A DNA stretch of 64,000 bases from Achromobacter veterisilvae. Its GTDB lineage: Bacteria > Pseudomonadota > Gammaproteobacteria > Burkholderiales > Burkholderiaceae_B. This document shows positions 42,678-52,317 of this stretch, piece after piece (positions within the stretch are counted from its first letter, which is position 1; each line of letters begins with the position of its first letter). Both the position numbers and the translations under genes were made by a program. Under the pieces are notes generated by a model. That model did no database searches. It saw nothing but the letters and a program-made list of their open reading frames with translations, and had not been told where the DNA came from. The stretch is from the NCBI RefSeq assembly GCF_900496975.1, contig NZ_UFQC01000001.1:1-64000 (forward strand), read 5' to 3'.

Positions 42678-44035
42678 GAACGGAACTCCTCGATGGTGAC
42701 CCGCGGATCGACCTGGGTACGCGGGATCAGTACCGACTGCACCGCCAATACCTCTTTCACCAGGGGGTCGGAGCCGCCCGCGCCGCCGGCGGGTCCGTTC
42801 ACATGGAGCGCGCGGGTCTCGAAGCCGACGGCCTCTGCCGATTTCCGGTCGGCCGTGCGCGCCGCGATACGCAATCGGACTTCGTAAGGGTCCGCGTCCA
42901 GCGCGCGTTTGGAGTGCAGGCTATTGATGCCGATCAGATCCACGCGCAACTCGCTATACCGGTGGCCCGTGTCAGCCAGGCGCTGCCTGATGACGCTGGC
43001 CGCGAGTTCCGCCCTGGCTACCGCGTCAATCCCCGCATAGGAAATCTGGCCTTCGCCAATGAAGCCATCGGTATATCCGACCGTTACTTTGTAGGTGTCC
43101 GTGCGGGGCCGCGCCCGGGCGCCCGTGATATGCACCCGGTTCGGTCCGGCCTGCCGCATTTCCAGTTCGGTAATGTCCAGCACGCAGTCCGGCGTTATAT
43201 ACGCCACCGGATCGTGCAATTCATAGATCAACTGCTCTTTACACGTGGCCAGATCGACCCGTCCGCCGGCGTGCTCCATTTTGCTGACGATGAAGTCCCC
43301 GTCCGGCTGCATATCGACAAAGGGGAATCCCAGCCTGGCCAAGTCGGGCACATCCTTGCGGCCCGGGCTGGCAAAGCATCCGCCGCTGACCTGTGCGCAG
43401 CACTCAAGCAGATGCCCGGCCGCCGTTCCCGCCGCCATGCGCGCCCAATCATCGTAGGCCCAGCCGTAATGGTGCATGGCGGCCGCCAAATAAAGCGACG
43501 GGTCCGCGACGCGTCCGGTCACCACCAGTTGGGCGCCCGTGCGCAACGCGCGGACGATGACGTCCGCGCCCAGGTAGGCATTGGCGGACACCATGCGCGG
43601 CAACAGTTCTTCCAGCGGACTTCCCGACTCCATCAGGCGAAGTCCCGGCTGATCGCGCAGAAGGTCGGTGATATCGTCGCCCAGCACCGCGGCCGAATGC
43701 AAAGGCCCCACGCCTTCCCTCTGTGCAAATTCATGCACCAGCTCGGTGGCCGCGATGGGATTGGCGGCCCCCATATTCGTAATTATCTTCACCCCGTTTT
43801 TCAGCGCGGCCGGCAGCACCTGGCTCATGCGGTCCATCAGCCTGGGGGTGTAGCCCAGCTTGGGGTTCTTCAGCCTCGACAGGTTCTCGCGGGCCACGGT
43901 ACGCTCGGCCAGGCACTCGAATGCCAGGTAATCGAGCCCGCCGCGTTCGGCGAGATCGACGGCCGGCGCAATCCGGTCGTCGGCAAAACTGGCCCCGGCG
44001 CCGATGCGCAATGGGCGTGATGGCGTCTGGCTCAT
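42674..44035 (-). CDS. AtuA-family (DUF1446) protein
   Basis: A 453-residue protein of the acyclic terpene utilisation AtuA family. Recognisable parts are LRIGAGASFADDRIAPAVDL at the N-terminus, DYLAFECLAERTVA, GVKIITNMGAANPIAATELV, VVTGRVADPSLYLAAAMHHYGW and LECCAQVSGGCFASPG. The start at 44035 (MSQTPS) overlaps the TauD gene stop by ATGA; an ATG two codons earlier is also possible. No geranyl-CoA carboxylase or other atu genes are near, so it acts in another pathway. Its reaction is not established for any member I know. Confidence 0.88.
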   Translation of the reverse strand: MSQTPSRPLRIGAGASFADDRIAPAVDLAERGGLDYLAFECLAERTVARENLSRLKNPKLGYTPRLMDRMSQVLPAALKNGVKIITNMGAANPIAATELVHEFAQREGVGPLHSAAVLGDDITDLLRDQPGLRLMESGSPLEELLPRMVSANAYLGADVIVRALRTGAQLVVTGRVADPSLYLAAAMHHYGWAYDDWARMAAGTAAGHLLECCAQVSGGCFASPGRKDVPDLARLGFPFVDMQPDGDFIVSKMEHAGGRVDLATCKEQLIYELHDPVAYITPDCVLDITELEMRQAGPNRVHITGARARPRTDTYKVTVGYTDGFIGEGQISYAGIDAVARAELAASVIRQRLADTGHRYSELRVDLIGINSLHSKRALDADPYEVRLRIAARTADRKSAEAVGFETRALHVNGPAGGAGGSDPLVKEVLAVQSVLIPRTQVDPRVTIEEFRS

Positions 44036-44901
44036 TGCCACCCCTTCAAGGCATCGCCCTTGAGCATCAGCCGATAAAGGTAGCGATATTCCGCGGGATC
44101 GAAATCGGCATTGGCCTGGTGCATCACACTGCGGTTATCCCACAGCACGAAATCGCCTGCTTGCCACCGATGCCGATATTCATAGCGCGGTTGCGTGGCG
44201 CGTTCATACAGATAATTTATCAGTGCGTAGCCTTCCTCCTCGGACATGCCTTCTATGCCCTCCATGCGCCCCGTATTCAAATACAGCGCGGGACGATGGT
44301 TCGTCGGGTGCTGGATCACCAAGGGCTGGCTGGAGGAGGCCGTCGCCGCGCGTTGTTCCGGCGTCAGTTCCGCCATCTTGCGGGGACTGCGGCTGCTTTC
44401 GTAGACATGGGTGGAACGCAGCCCGGCTATCCGCGCCTTCAAGTCCTCGGGCAAATCGTCGTACGCCGCGCGCACGTCCACGAACTGCGTATCGCCGCCG
44501 TAAGAGGGCAGTTCGATCGCATGCAGCATGGTGCCGATCGGCGGCTCCAGGAAGTTCGAATGATCGGTGTGATAGTTTTCGCCGCGCACGTGCACCTTGC
44601 CGTCCACGACAGGCAGATCGCGGCTGGAGATAGTGCCTATCAGCGGATATTCGGGCAGCGAAAACTTGCTGAGCTGCTGGGGCAGGATTTCCCCAAAAAT
44701 CCCGGCGGCGCGCAGGAACGCGGGCGGGTCCAACTGCTGGTCGCGGACCACCAGCACGGCGTGCTCGCTCCACAGCGCCCGCAAGGTTTCGATCACCGAA
44801 TCCGGCAAATCGCCGCCCAGATGGACGCCTCGCACTTCGACCCCCAGGCCATGGCCGGTCAAGGGGCGCGACATCAGATGATCTTCTTTCAGCGTTTCCA
44901 T
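44032..44901 (-). CDS. TauD/TfdA-family 2-oxoglutarate- and Fe(II)-dependent dioxygenase
   Basis: A 289-residue dioxygenase. The iron ligands are H111-T-D113 in ENYHTDHSNF and H261 in NRSVMHQANADFDP, with the 2-oxoglutarate arginine about 11 residues later in YRYLYRLMLKG. The Shine-Dalgarno GGGAGG lies just before the start at 44901. Members hydroxylate carbons next to sulfonate, ether or amine groups, so that the product falls apart. It is the first gene of the leftward operon and faces a LysR-type gene, so it probably opens the pathway. Confidence 0.92.
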   Translation of the reverse strand: METLKEDHLMSRPLTGHGLGVEVRGVHLGGDLPDSVIETLRALWSEHAVLVVRDQQLDPPAFLRAAGIFGEILPQQLSKFSLPEYPLIGTISSRDLPVVDGKVHVRGENYHTDHSNFLEPPIGTMLHAIELPSYGGDTQFVDVRAAYDDLPEDLKARIAGLRSTHVYESSRSPRKMAELTPEQRAATASSSQPLVIQHPTNHRPALYLNTGRMEGIEGMSEEEGYALINYLYERATQPRYEYRHRWQAGDFVLWDNRSVMHQANADFDPAEYRYLYRLMLKGDALKGWQ

Positions 44902-44984
44902 TCCATTCCTCCCTAGTGGTGAAGCCTGGAAAGAAGTATGAGCTTGCAGAACATTTGCTGATAATGATTGTTATTGGGTACTCT

Positions 44985-44999
44985 ATTCATTCTATGAAT
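44985..44999. promoter_or_regulatory. LysR-type dyad between dioxygenase operon and regulator
   Basis: ATTCAT and ATGAAT with TCT between them form a perfect dyad that fits the T-N11-A pattern of LysR operators. It lies 20 bases before the regulator start and 84 before the dioxygenase start, where it could control both. A second, weaker dyad (ATAA...TTAT) lies about 20 bases to the left. Confidence 0.45.
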
Positions 45000-45018
45000 G
45001 GGTTTGAGAGGCCCGTCT

Positions 45019-45903
45019 GTGAACCTGCGCCATATCGAAGTCTTTTACGCGATCATGCAGTCCGGGTCCGTGACGGCGGCCGCCCACCTGTTGAACGTGA
45101 CCCAGCCCTCGGTCAGCAACGTGCTTCGCCATGCGGAGCAACAGCTAGGCCTGAAGCTCTTCGAACGGATAGGAGGGCGCCTGCAGCCCACGCCCGAAGC
45201 CTACGATCTGTTTCCCGACGTGCAGGAGATCTTTGGCCGCATCGGGACGCTGAACCGGATGGTCGAGGAAATGCAGGGCGGCAGGACCGGCCGCCTGGCC
45301 GTCGCCGCGGCGCCCACTTTGGTGAACGCGTATATACCCAAGGCCATTTCCAAGCTGAAGACGTTCGGGTCCCAGGTCACCATACAGTCGCTGCCGACGA
45401 CACTGGTGACCGAACGCGTTGCCCGGCGGGAAGTCGATATCGGCTTTGTCTACGGGCCTGTCCTGGATCCAGGGGTCTTGATGGAGGCACTGTCGGAATC
45501 CAAACTGGTGTGTGCCGTGCACCGCCAGTCGCCGTTGGCCAGGCACAAGATCCTGGAGCCCAAGCATCTGGAAACGACCACCGTAATATCGACAGGGCCC
45601 ACCACGCGCATCGGCGCGGGAATCCGTGAAGCGTGCGAAGCGGGCGGGTTTCCTGTCCCGCGAGTGGCTGTCGAAGTCAATTCTTCGCTTGCGGCATGCC
45701 TGATGGCGGCGGAAGGCGTGGGCGTAGGGCTGGTGGACCTGGCAACGGTGAACCAATATGCGCTGCCCGGTGTGGTGCTGCGCCCGTTCCGGCCGCAGGT
45801 GGCGTTGCAGCTTTGTTTGATCTTTCCGAAGGACCGCCCGCAGTCGCGGGCGACTATGCGATTCGCGCAGGCGTTGCGGGAGTTGGTGGCGGGTGCAGAT
45901 TGA
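45019..45903 (+). CDS. LysR-type transcriptional regulator
   Basis: A 294-residue regulator. The winged helix-turn-helix is in residues 1-60 (LRHIEVFYAIMQSGSVTAAA then LLNVTQPSVSNVLRHAEQQL), followed by the two-lobed effector domain (RLAVAAAPTLVNAYIPKAIS). It starts at GTG 45019, where family sequence begins; the longer ATG frame from 44998 adds seven residues. Its divergent position marks it as the regulator of the dioxygenase-AtuA operon, probably an activator responding to substrate or intermediate. Confidence 0.9.
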   Translation: MNLRHIEVFYAIMQSGSVTAAAHLLNVTQPSVSNVLRHAEQQLGLKLFERIGGRLQPTPEAYDLFPDVQEIFGRIGTLNRMVEEMQGGRTGRLAVAAAPTLVNAYIPKAISKLKTFGSQVTIQSLPTTLVTERVARREVDIGFVYGPVLDPGVLMEALSESKLVCAVHRQSPLARHKILEPKHLETTTVISTGPTTRIGAGIREACEAGGFPVPRVAVEVNSSLAACLMAAEGVGVGLVDLATVNQYALPGVVLRPFRPQVALQLCLIFPKDRPQSRATMRFAQALRELVAGAD

Positions 45904-46252
45904 ACACAGACATCGAGACACTCTCCCGGCTGCTGCGGCTGAACGTCGATCCCGAGAAAAAAGGTTCTTTTTCGGGGGGACGCTCGTCCATTTCCATTTG
46001 CCCACGAAATTTCTTGGACAGAATTAATACATTCAGAAAAACGCCAAACGGTTAAACACAATTCATAGCTGGGGAGCGTCACTCCTGTTCACACCAAAAG
46101 CCAAAAGGTACAAAGAACTTTCCTTGTGTTTTCGCTTTTCGGATAGCGCGGTCCCGAATTCGGAATTATTTTTGATCTAGCGCAATATAGCGGCGTTTCT
46201 ATTTTTGCGAGGCGCCTTGTTCTCAGCTTGACTCGCGTCACGGAGAGAGCTC
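45904..46252. other. intergenic region before the sulfatase cluster
   Basis: A 349-base gap between the LysR gene and the formylglycine-generating enzyme gene, both read rightward. It is AT-richer than its surroundings, especially 45990-46210, and shows no convincing gene. At 45951-45976 a stem of CCCGAGAAA paired with TTTTTCGGG (one G-T pair) could end the LysR transcript, although no T run follows. The cluster promoter should lie between 46050 and 46240; I cannot fix a -35/-10 pair with confidence. Confidence 0.5.
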
Positions 46253-47395
46253 GTGAAACATCAGCTTAAGATCGGATTGACCGTAGCGGCTATTTTCGCG
46301 GCAACAGGGGCGATTGGCGCATATGTGGCGGGGTCTGGCGCCGCTCCTGACGTTCCCACCGTCAAACTAGGCGATGGCAAAAGCGGGCCCGCCGGCATGG
46401 CCTGGATCCCAGGAACCGAATTCCTGATGGGCAACGACCATCAGATGTCGCAGCCCAATGAGCGGCCTGCGCACAAGGTGCGGGTCAGCGGATTCTGGAT
46501 GGACGTGCATGACGTGACCAATGCGGAATTCCGCCGCTTCGTCGACGCCACCGGATACGTCACCACCGCGGAAAAGAAACCGCGCTGGGAAGATCTGCAG
46601 CCCCAGTTGCCACCGGGCACGCTTCCTCCCGACGATAGCGCGTTGGTGCCCGGCGCCATGGTGTTCGTCGGAACGGAGACCGAGGTTTCCCTGCGCGACT
46701 ATTCGCGCTGGTGGCGTTTCGTGCCGGGCGCCAACTGGCGGCATCCGCAAGGGCCGGCCAGCAATATCGCCGGCAAGGACGATCATCCCGTGGTGCAGGT
46801 GTCGTTCGAGGATGCCCAGGCGTATGCGAAATGGGCCGGCAAACGGCTGCCCACCGAGGCCGAATGGGAATTCGCCGCGCGCGGCGGCCTGGAACAGGCT
46901 ACCTATAGCTGGGGCAACGAACTCCTGCCGCAGGGCAAGCCCATGGCCAATATCTGGGACGTCCAGCAGCAGCAACCGTTTCCGGTCGTCAAGGACGAAA
47001 AGGTGCAGGTCGGCACGACGCCGGTAGGCAGCTTCGCGTCCAACGGCTACGGCCTCTATGACATGGCGGGGAACGTCTGGCAATGGACCGCCGACTGGTA
47101 CCGCGCGGACGCTTTCCGGACCCAGGCCCAATTCCGCCAACCCCCGGCGGATCCCGCCGGCCCGGCCGACAGTTTCGATCCAGACGATGGCAATGTGCCT
47201 GTCTCGGCGCCCAAACGCGTGACGCGCGGCGGCTCCTTTCTGTGCAGCGACACTTATTGCATCAGTTACCGCGCCAGCGCTCGGCGCGGCACCGATCCGC
47301 TCAATCCCATGTCGCATCTCGGTTTCCGGACCGTCATGACGCCAGAACAATGGAAGCTGGCCAAGGCACGGCAGGGCAGCATCGCCAGTCGTTGA
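46253..47395 (+). CDS. exported formylglycine-generating enzyme (SUMF1/FGE family)
   Basis: A 380-residue protein starting at GTG. Residues 1-30 are an N-terminal signal or anchor (LKIGLTVAAIFAATGAIGAY), so it works in the periplasm. The FGE domain starts GMAWIPGTEFLMGND and includes KRLPTEAEWEFAARGG and NGYGLYDMAGNVWQWTADWY. Both active-site cysteines are present, C331 and C336 in RGGSFLCSDTYCISY, the spacing seen in human SUMF1 (C336/C341). It should therefore be a true copper-dependent oxidase that turns a sulfatase cysteine into formylglycine, not a mere FGE-like fold. The matching sulfatase is encoded 7 kb downstream. Confidence 0.92.
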   Translation: MKHQLKIGLTVAAIFAATGAIGAYVAGSGAAPDVPTVKLGDGKSGPAGMAWIPGTEFLMGNDHQMSQPNERPAHKVRVSGFWMDVHDVTNAEFRRFVDATGYVTTAEKKPRWEDLQPQLPPGTLPPDDSALVPGAMVFVGTETEVSLRDYSRWWRFVPGANWRHPQGPASNIAGKDDHPVVQVSFEDAQAYAKWAGKRLPTEAEWEFAARGGLEQATYSWGNELLPQGKPMANIWDVQQQQPFPVVKDEKVQVGTTPVGSFASNGYGLYDMAGNVWQWTADWYRADAFRTQAQFRQPPADPAGPADSFDPDDGNVPVSAPKRVTRGGSFLCSDTYCISYRASARRGTDPLNPMSHLGFRTVMTPEQWKLAKARQGSIASR

Positions 47396-47437
47396 GTATC
47401 CGCTCTTCATGAGCAGCTTATCGATGGGGGAAGAGGC

Positions 47438-48397
<960 letters not shown>

Positions 48398-48406
48398 GGC
48401 TGCCCC

Positions 48407-49342
48407 ATGCAATCGCATCCCGTCCATCCGTCGCTTGCCGAGCTCACTGCGCTGGAAAACGCCGTGGCGGGGCTGTCGTTTCATGCGCGGCAACCGCTGG
48501 GCAGCGTGTTGGCGGGACTGCATGCTTCGCGGCTCAGGGGCCGCGGGCTGGACTTCGCCGAGCTGCGGCGCTATGTGGCCGGCGACGATTTGCGGCAGTT
48601 GGATCTGCGGGCGTCGCTGCGCTACGGAAAACCCTATGTGCGCGCCTACACGGAAGAGCGCGACCGCCCGACGCTGGTGCTGGCGGACCAGCGCATGCAC
48701 ATGTATTTCGGGTCGGTCCGGGCTTTCAAGTGCGCGGTCGCCGCAAGGCTGGCCGCGGCCGCCGCCTGGATGGCTTACCGCGCCGGGGACCGGGTCGGCG
48801 GCCTAGTATTCGACGACGACGGCCAGCGCAGCTTCAAGCCGCTGCGAAGCCGCGACCGGGTGCGGGCCTTTCTTGTGGAGCTTGTCCGGGCCAACCAGGC
48901 CCTGTCTGCGCAGTGTCCGGACCGGCCGAGGCCGGACGGCTTGAACGCGGCGCTGCGCGCCGCCCTGGCGCAAGCGCCTCACGATTGCCTGGTATGCGTC
49001 GTCAGCGATTTTTCGGGCGCCGACGACGACACGCTGCGCAGCCTGCGCTTACTGGCCGCGCACAACGACGTCATTGCGGTGCTGGTGTTCGATCCCATGG
49101 CGCAGAACATCCCCAGCCGGGGACGCCTGGTGGCGACGCAGGGCGAACTGCATCTGGAGATCGCCGTGGGACGGCGGCGCGAACGCCAGCCGCTGGCCGA
49201 TTTCTTCAGCGGCCGGCTGCGCGAGGTGGCCGAACTGCTGCGCCGCAGCCGCGTGCCGTTGCTGAGCATAGACACGGCGCAGGACGAGCTGGCGCAACTG
49301 CGCCGGGAACTGGGCCGGCAGGCATCGGGAGGACGGCCATGA
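48407..49342 (+). CDS. DUF58-domain protein
   Basis: A 311-residue protein. The DUF58 core is GRGLDFAELRRYVAGDDLRQ with LDLRASLRYGKPYVRAYTEE; this is the usual start of the vWA-like fold in MoxR operons (MoxS equivalents). The second half reads HDCLVCVVSDFSGADDDTL and PLLSIDTAQDELAQLRREL. No N-terminal membrane helices are present, so unlike long DUF58 proteins it is a soluble form, and it may link the ATPase to the membrane vWA proteins. Its stop overlaps the next start by ATGA. Confidence 0.9.
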   Translation: MQSHPVHPSLAELTALENAVAGLSFHARQPLGSVLAGLHASRLRGRGLDFAELRRYVAGDDLRQLDLRASLRYGKPYVRAYTEERDRPTLVLADQRMHMYFGSVRAFKCAVAARLAAAAAWMAYRAGDRVGGLVFDDDGQRSFKPLRSRDRVRAFLVELVRANQALSAQCPDRPRPDGLNAALRAALAQAPHDCLVCVVSDFSGADDDTLRSLRLLAAHNDVIAVLVFDPMAQNIPSRGRLVATQGELHLEIAVGRRRERQPLADFFSGRLREVAELLRRSRVPLLSIDTAQDELAQLRRELGRQASGGRP

Positions 49343-49827
49343 GCGCCGAACTGCCGGGCCTGGACCAGTTGCGGGAACTGCCGTTGCCCGAGCCGGTTTC
49401 CTACTGGCCGCAGACCTGGGCATGGGCCGTGCTCGGGCTGCTGTCGATGGCAACGGCGGTTTGGCTGGCCGCACGCGCCTGGCGCCGGTGGCGCGGGAAC
49501 CGCTACCGCCGCGAAGCGCTGTCCGAATTGCAGCGGATCGAGGCCGATGCCGCGGCCGACCCCCTGGCAGCGCGGGACCTGCCCGCATTGCTCAAACGCA
49601 CCGCGCTGGCGGCGCAACCCTCCGGCGCGGCCGCGCCGCTGGCGGGCGAGGCCTGGACGGCCTGGCTGGCCCGTTGCGGACCGCCGTTGCCCGAGGATGG
49701 CGCCCGGCTGCTGGCGACGCTGGCCTATGCCCCGGACGCGGCGGTGCGCGCGCTGGACCCGGCGGATCTGCATGGTCTGCTCGCCGCCAGCCGTCACTGG
49801 ATGGAGCGGCACCATGTGGCGGCTTGA
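49339..49827 (+). CDS. DUF4381-family membrane protein
   Basis: A 162-residue protein with one membrane helix (WAWAVLGLLSMATAVWLAARAW, residues about 27-48) preceded by the proline-rich LRELPLPEPVSYWPQT, which is diagnostic for DUF4381. The cytosolic remainder is helical and acidic/basic mixed (LPALLKRTALAAQPSGAAAP). DUF4381 genes occur almost only inside MoxR-vWA operons, between DUF58 and the first vWA gene, as here. It overlaps both neighbours (4 and 14 bases). Confidence 0.9.
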   Translation: MSAELPGLDQLRELPLPEPVSYWPQTWAWAVLGLLSMATAVWLAARAWRRWRGNRYRREALSELQRIEADAAADPLAARDLPALLKRTALAAQPSGAAAPLAGEAWTAWLARCGPPLPEDGARLLATLAYAPDAAVRALDPADLHGLLAASRHWMERHHVAA

Positions 49828-50815
49828 ATACCCCTGGCTGCTGGCCGCGGCGCCGTTGGCCTGGGCCGCCTATCGGTGGCTGCCTCCCTATGTGCAGGCG
49901 CGCAGCGCGTTGCGCATGCCGTTTTTCGGCACCATGGCCAAGCTGACGGGCAAGTCGCCATCGCTTCCCGGCGTGCAGGCCAGCCGCGGGCAATTGTGGC
50001 TGAATGGGGCGGTGTGGCTGCTGTTGCTGCTGGCGCTGGCCCGGCCGCAGTGGGTCGAACCGCCGCTGACCCATACCGAACCGGTGCGCGACATCCTGCT
50101 GGCGGTGGACATCTCGCAGTCCATGGACAGCACCGATTTCCGCGATGCCCAGGGCCGGCCCGCGACACGCTGGCAAGCGGTCAAGGCAGTGGTGGCGGAC
50201 TTCATCGCCAAGCGCGGCGACGACCGGCTGGGACTGATCGTGTTCGGCACCGGCGCGTATCCGCAGGCTCCGCTGACCCGGGATCACGCGACGCTGAACC
50301 TGCTGCTGGACCAGACCGCGGTAGGCATGGCCGGACCGAATACCGCCATCGGGGACGCCATAGGGCTGGGCATCCGCATGCTGGACGCGGCCAAAGAGCA
50401 TGACAAGGTGATGATCCTGCTGACGGACGGAAACGATACCGGCAGCGCGGTACCGCCGGCGCGGGCGGCCCGGCTCGCGTCCGAGCACCGCATCGTCGTG
50501 CACACGATCGGCATCGGCGATCCCCGGGCCGGCGGCGAAGAGCGCGTGGATTTTGGCGCGCTGCAATCCATTGCAAGCGCCACCGGCGGGCGATTCTTCC
50601 GCGCCGGCGACCTGGCCGCGCTGCAAGCGGTCTACAGCACCCTGGACCGCCTGACGCCGCAGGAAGTGAAGACCTTCAGGCACCAGCCCAAGCGCGAGTA
50701 TTTCTGGGTTCCGCTGGCCGCGGCCCTGGCCTTGCTGGGATTCTGGCACGCCGTGGCGGCGCTGCGGGCGCGGCTCGGAACGGGAGAGGGCAGGGAGGGC
50801 GCATCGTGGACCTGA
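49814..50815 (+). CDS. BatA-like vWA-domain membrane protein
   Basis: A 333-residue protein. An N-terminal helix (YPWLLAAAPLAWAAYRWLPP), a second near 62-77 (LWLNGAVWLLLLLALARPQW), a vWA domain at about 92-280, and a C-terminal helix (YFWVPLAAALALLGFWHAVA). The metal-binding MIDAS motif is intact: D99-I-S101-Q-S103 in LLAVDISQSMD, with the TDGND Asp later. It is the BatA-type subunit whose extracellular-type vWA domain likely binds a metal-loaded client in the periplasm. Its start lies inside the DUF4381 gene. Confidence 0.9.
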   Translation: MWRLEYPWLLAAAPLAWAAYRWLPPYVQARSALRMPFFGTMAKLTGKSPSLPGVQASRGQLWLNGAVWLLLLLALARPQWVEPPLTHTEPVRDILLAVDISQSMDSTDFRDAQGRPATRWQAVKAVVADFIAKRGDDRLGLIVFGTGAYPQAPLTRDHATLNLLLDQTAVGMAGPNTAIGDAIGLGIRMLDAAKEHDKVMILLTDGNDTGSAVPPARAARLASEHRIVVHTIGIGDPRAGGEERVDFGALQSIASATGGRFFRAGDLAALQAVYSTLDRLTPQEVKTFRHQPKREYFWVPLAAALALLGFWHAVAALRARLGTGEGREGASWT

Positions 50816-52317
50816 GCGCTTTCCACTTCCTGCGGCCATGGTGCCTGTTGGGCGTTGCGCTGGCCATCGCCTTGTGGGTGGCCGGACGCGCGCAGCGCGG
50901 CGCGGCGGGCCGGGACAGCGGCATCGCCCCCGAACTGCTGCCTTATCTGACCCTGCATACGGCGGGCTCGCGCGGCCCCCGGCCGCTGGACCTGGCGGCG
51001 CTGCTGCTTGCGCTGGGCTCGGTGGCCGCGGCGGGGCCTGCCTGGCAGCGGGACGAGCCCGATTTCCTGGACAACGTGGCGCCGCTGGTCGTTGCCGTGG
51101 ACCTGTCGCGCACGATGGAAGCCACCGATGTGCCGCCGTCGCGCCTGGAAGCGGCCAAACGCACGGTGCGCGATCTGGCCGCGCGCCGCGCCGGCGCGAA
51201 GACGGGCCTGATCGTCTACGCGGGCGGCAGCCATCTCGTGCTGCCGCCCACCGATGACCAGGATCTGCTGGATCTATTCGTCCAGGCCCTGTCCACGGAC
51301 CTCATCGACCGCGACGGCCGCGACGTGGCCGGCGCCATCGATCTGGCCGCGCAGGTGCTGGCGGCCGAACGCACCGGCGGCACGCTGCTGCTCATGACCG
51401 ACGGCGCGCCCGCGCCGGACCCTGTGCGCGAGCGGGCCCAGGCCGCGCGCAATCTGCAGATTCTCATCATGGCGGTGGGTGGCGGCGAGGCGCAGGGAGG
51501 CATGGACGTACCGGCCCTGCGCGAACTCGCGCGGGCGGCGGATGCGCCCCTGGGAAGCCTGACCGCCGCCCCCGACGACCTGGATTGGATCACCCTGCAC
51601 GCGCAACAGCACTTCGAGTCCGTGCAGGACGCCGCGGCCGGGCCGCCGCGTTGGAAGGACGCGGGCTACTGGCTGTGCTGGCCCCTGGCCTTGCTGGCGC
51701 TGCTTGCGCTGCGGCGCGGTTGGCGGGTGACGTGGCAGGCGTGCCTGGTGGCGGGCGTGTTCGCCTTCGCAGCCCCGCAGGAGGTCCGCGCCGGCCGCCT
51801 GGCGGACGCCTTTCTCACACCCGACCAGCAAGGACGGCTGGCTTTCGAGCGCGGCGACTTCAGCGCGGCGGCCGGCCATTTTCACGATCCGTACTGGAAG
51901 GGCCGGGCCGCTTACGCGGCCGGCGACTACGCCGCCGCGTTGGCGGCCTTTTCCAGGCTGGCCAGCCCCGAGGCGTATTTCTACATCGGCAATACGCAAG
52001 TCCGGCAGCATCGCTACGACGCGGCGCTCGCGGCCTACGACCGGGCCCTGGCCCTCAAGCCAGGATGGCAGCCGGCGGTCGTGAACCGCGGAATCGTGAC
52101 GCGCCTGCTGGCGGCGATGAGCCAGGAACAGCAGGTCGATCAGTCCGAACCGCCGGACCGGACCGTCGCCGACAAGACCGCCCAGGCCGGCCAGCTTGCG
52201 CAGGTGCAAGTGCAGCAGGCGGCGTCGGAGGACATCTGGCTGCGCAATCTGAGCCTGTCGCCCGCCCGCTTTCTGCGCGGCAAGTTCGCGGTGCAGGATG
52301 CAGGGGAGCGGCCATGA
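50806..52317 (+). CDS. BatB-like vWA protein with C-terminal TPR repeats
   Basis: A 503-residue protein beginning at GTG. Helices at about 10-26 and 62-78 flank a short linker, the vWA domain follows (about 90-280), a membrane helix lies near 300-330, and the last 160 residues have tetratricopeptide-like repeats (YWKGRAAYAAGDYAAALAAF, YYI-like segments, ALAAYDRALALKPGWQPAVV). It therefore fuses BatB and BatC functions. The MIDAS reads D99-L-S101-R-T103, a DxSxT variant of the usual DxSxS. TPRs would offer a client- or partner-binding surface. Confidence 0.88.
   Translation: MDLSAFHFLRPWCLLGVALAIALWVAGRAQRGAAGRDSGIAPELLPYLTLHTAGSRGPRPLDLAALLLALGSVAAAGPAWQRDEPDFLDNVAPLVVAVDLSRTMEATDVPPSRLEAAKRTVRDLAARRAGAKTGLIVYAGGSHLVLPPTDDQDLLDLFVQALSTDLIDRDGRDVAGAIDLAAQVLAAERTGGTLLLMTDGAPAPDPVRERAQAARNLQILIMAVGGGEAQGGMDVPALRELARAADAPLGSLTAAPDDLDWITLHAQQHFESVQDAAAGPPRWKDAGYWLCWPLALLALLALRRGWRVTWQACLVAGVFAFAAPQEVRAGRLADAFLTPDQQGRLAFERGDFSAAAGHFHDPYWKGRAAYAAGDYAAALAAFSRLASPEAYFYIGNTQVRQHRYDAALAAYDRALALKPGWQPAVVNRGIVTRLLAAMSQEQQVDQSEPPDRTVADKTAQAGQLAQVQVQQAASEDIWLRNLSLSPARFLRGKFAVQDAGERP

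Noticed and set aside
45951-45976. Hairpin after the LysR gene as a rho-independent terminator.
   Set aside because: The stem is A/T-rich with one G-T pair and is followed by GGGGA rather than T residues; noted in the intergenic entry only.
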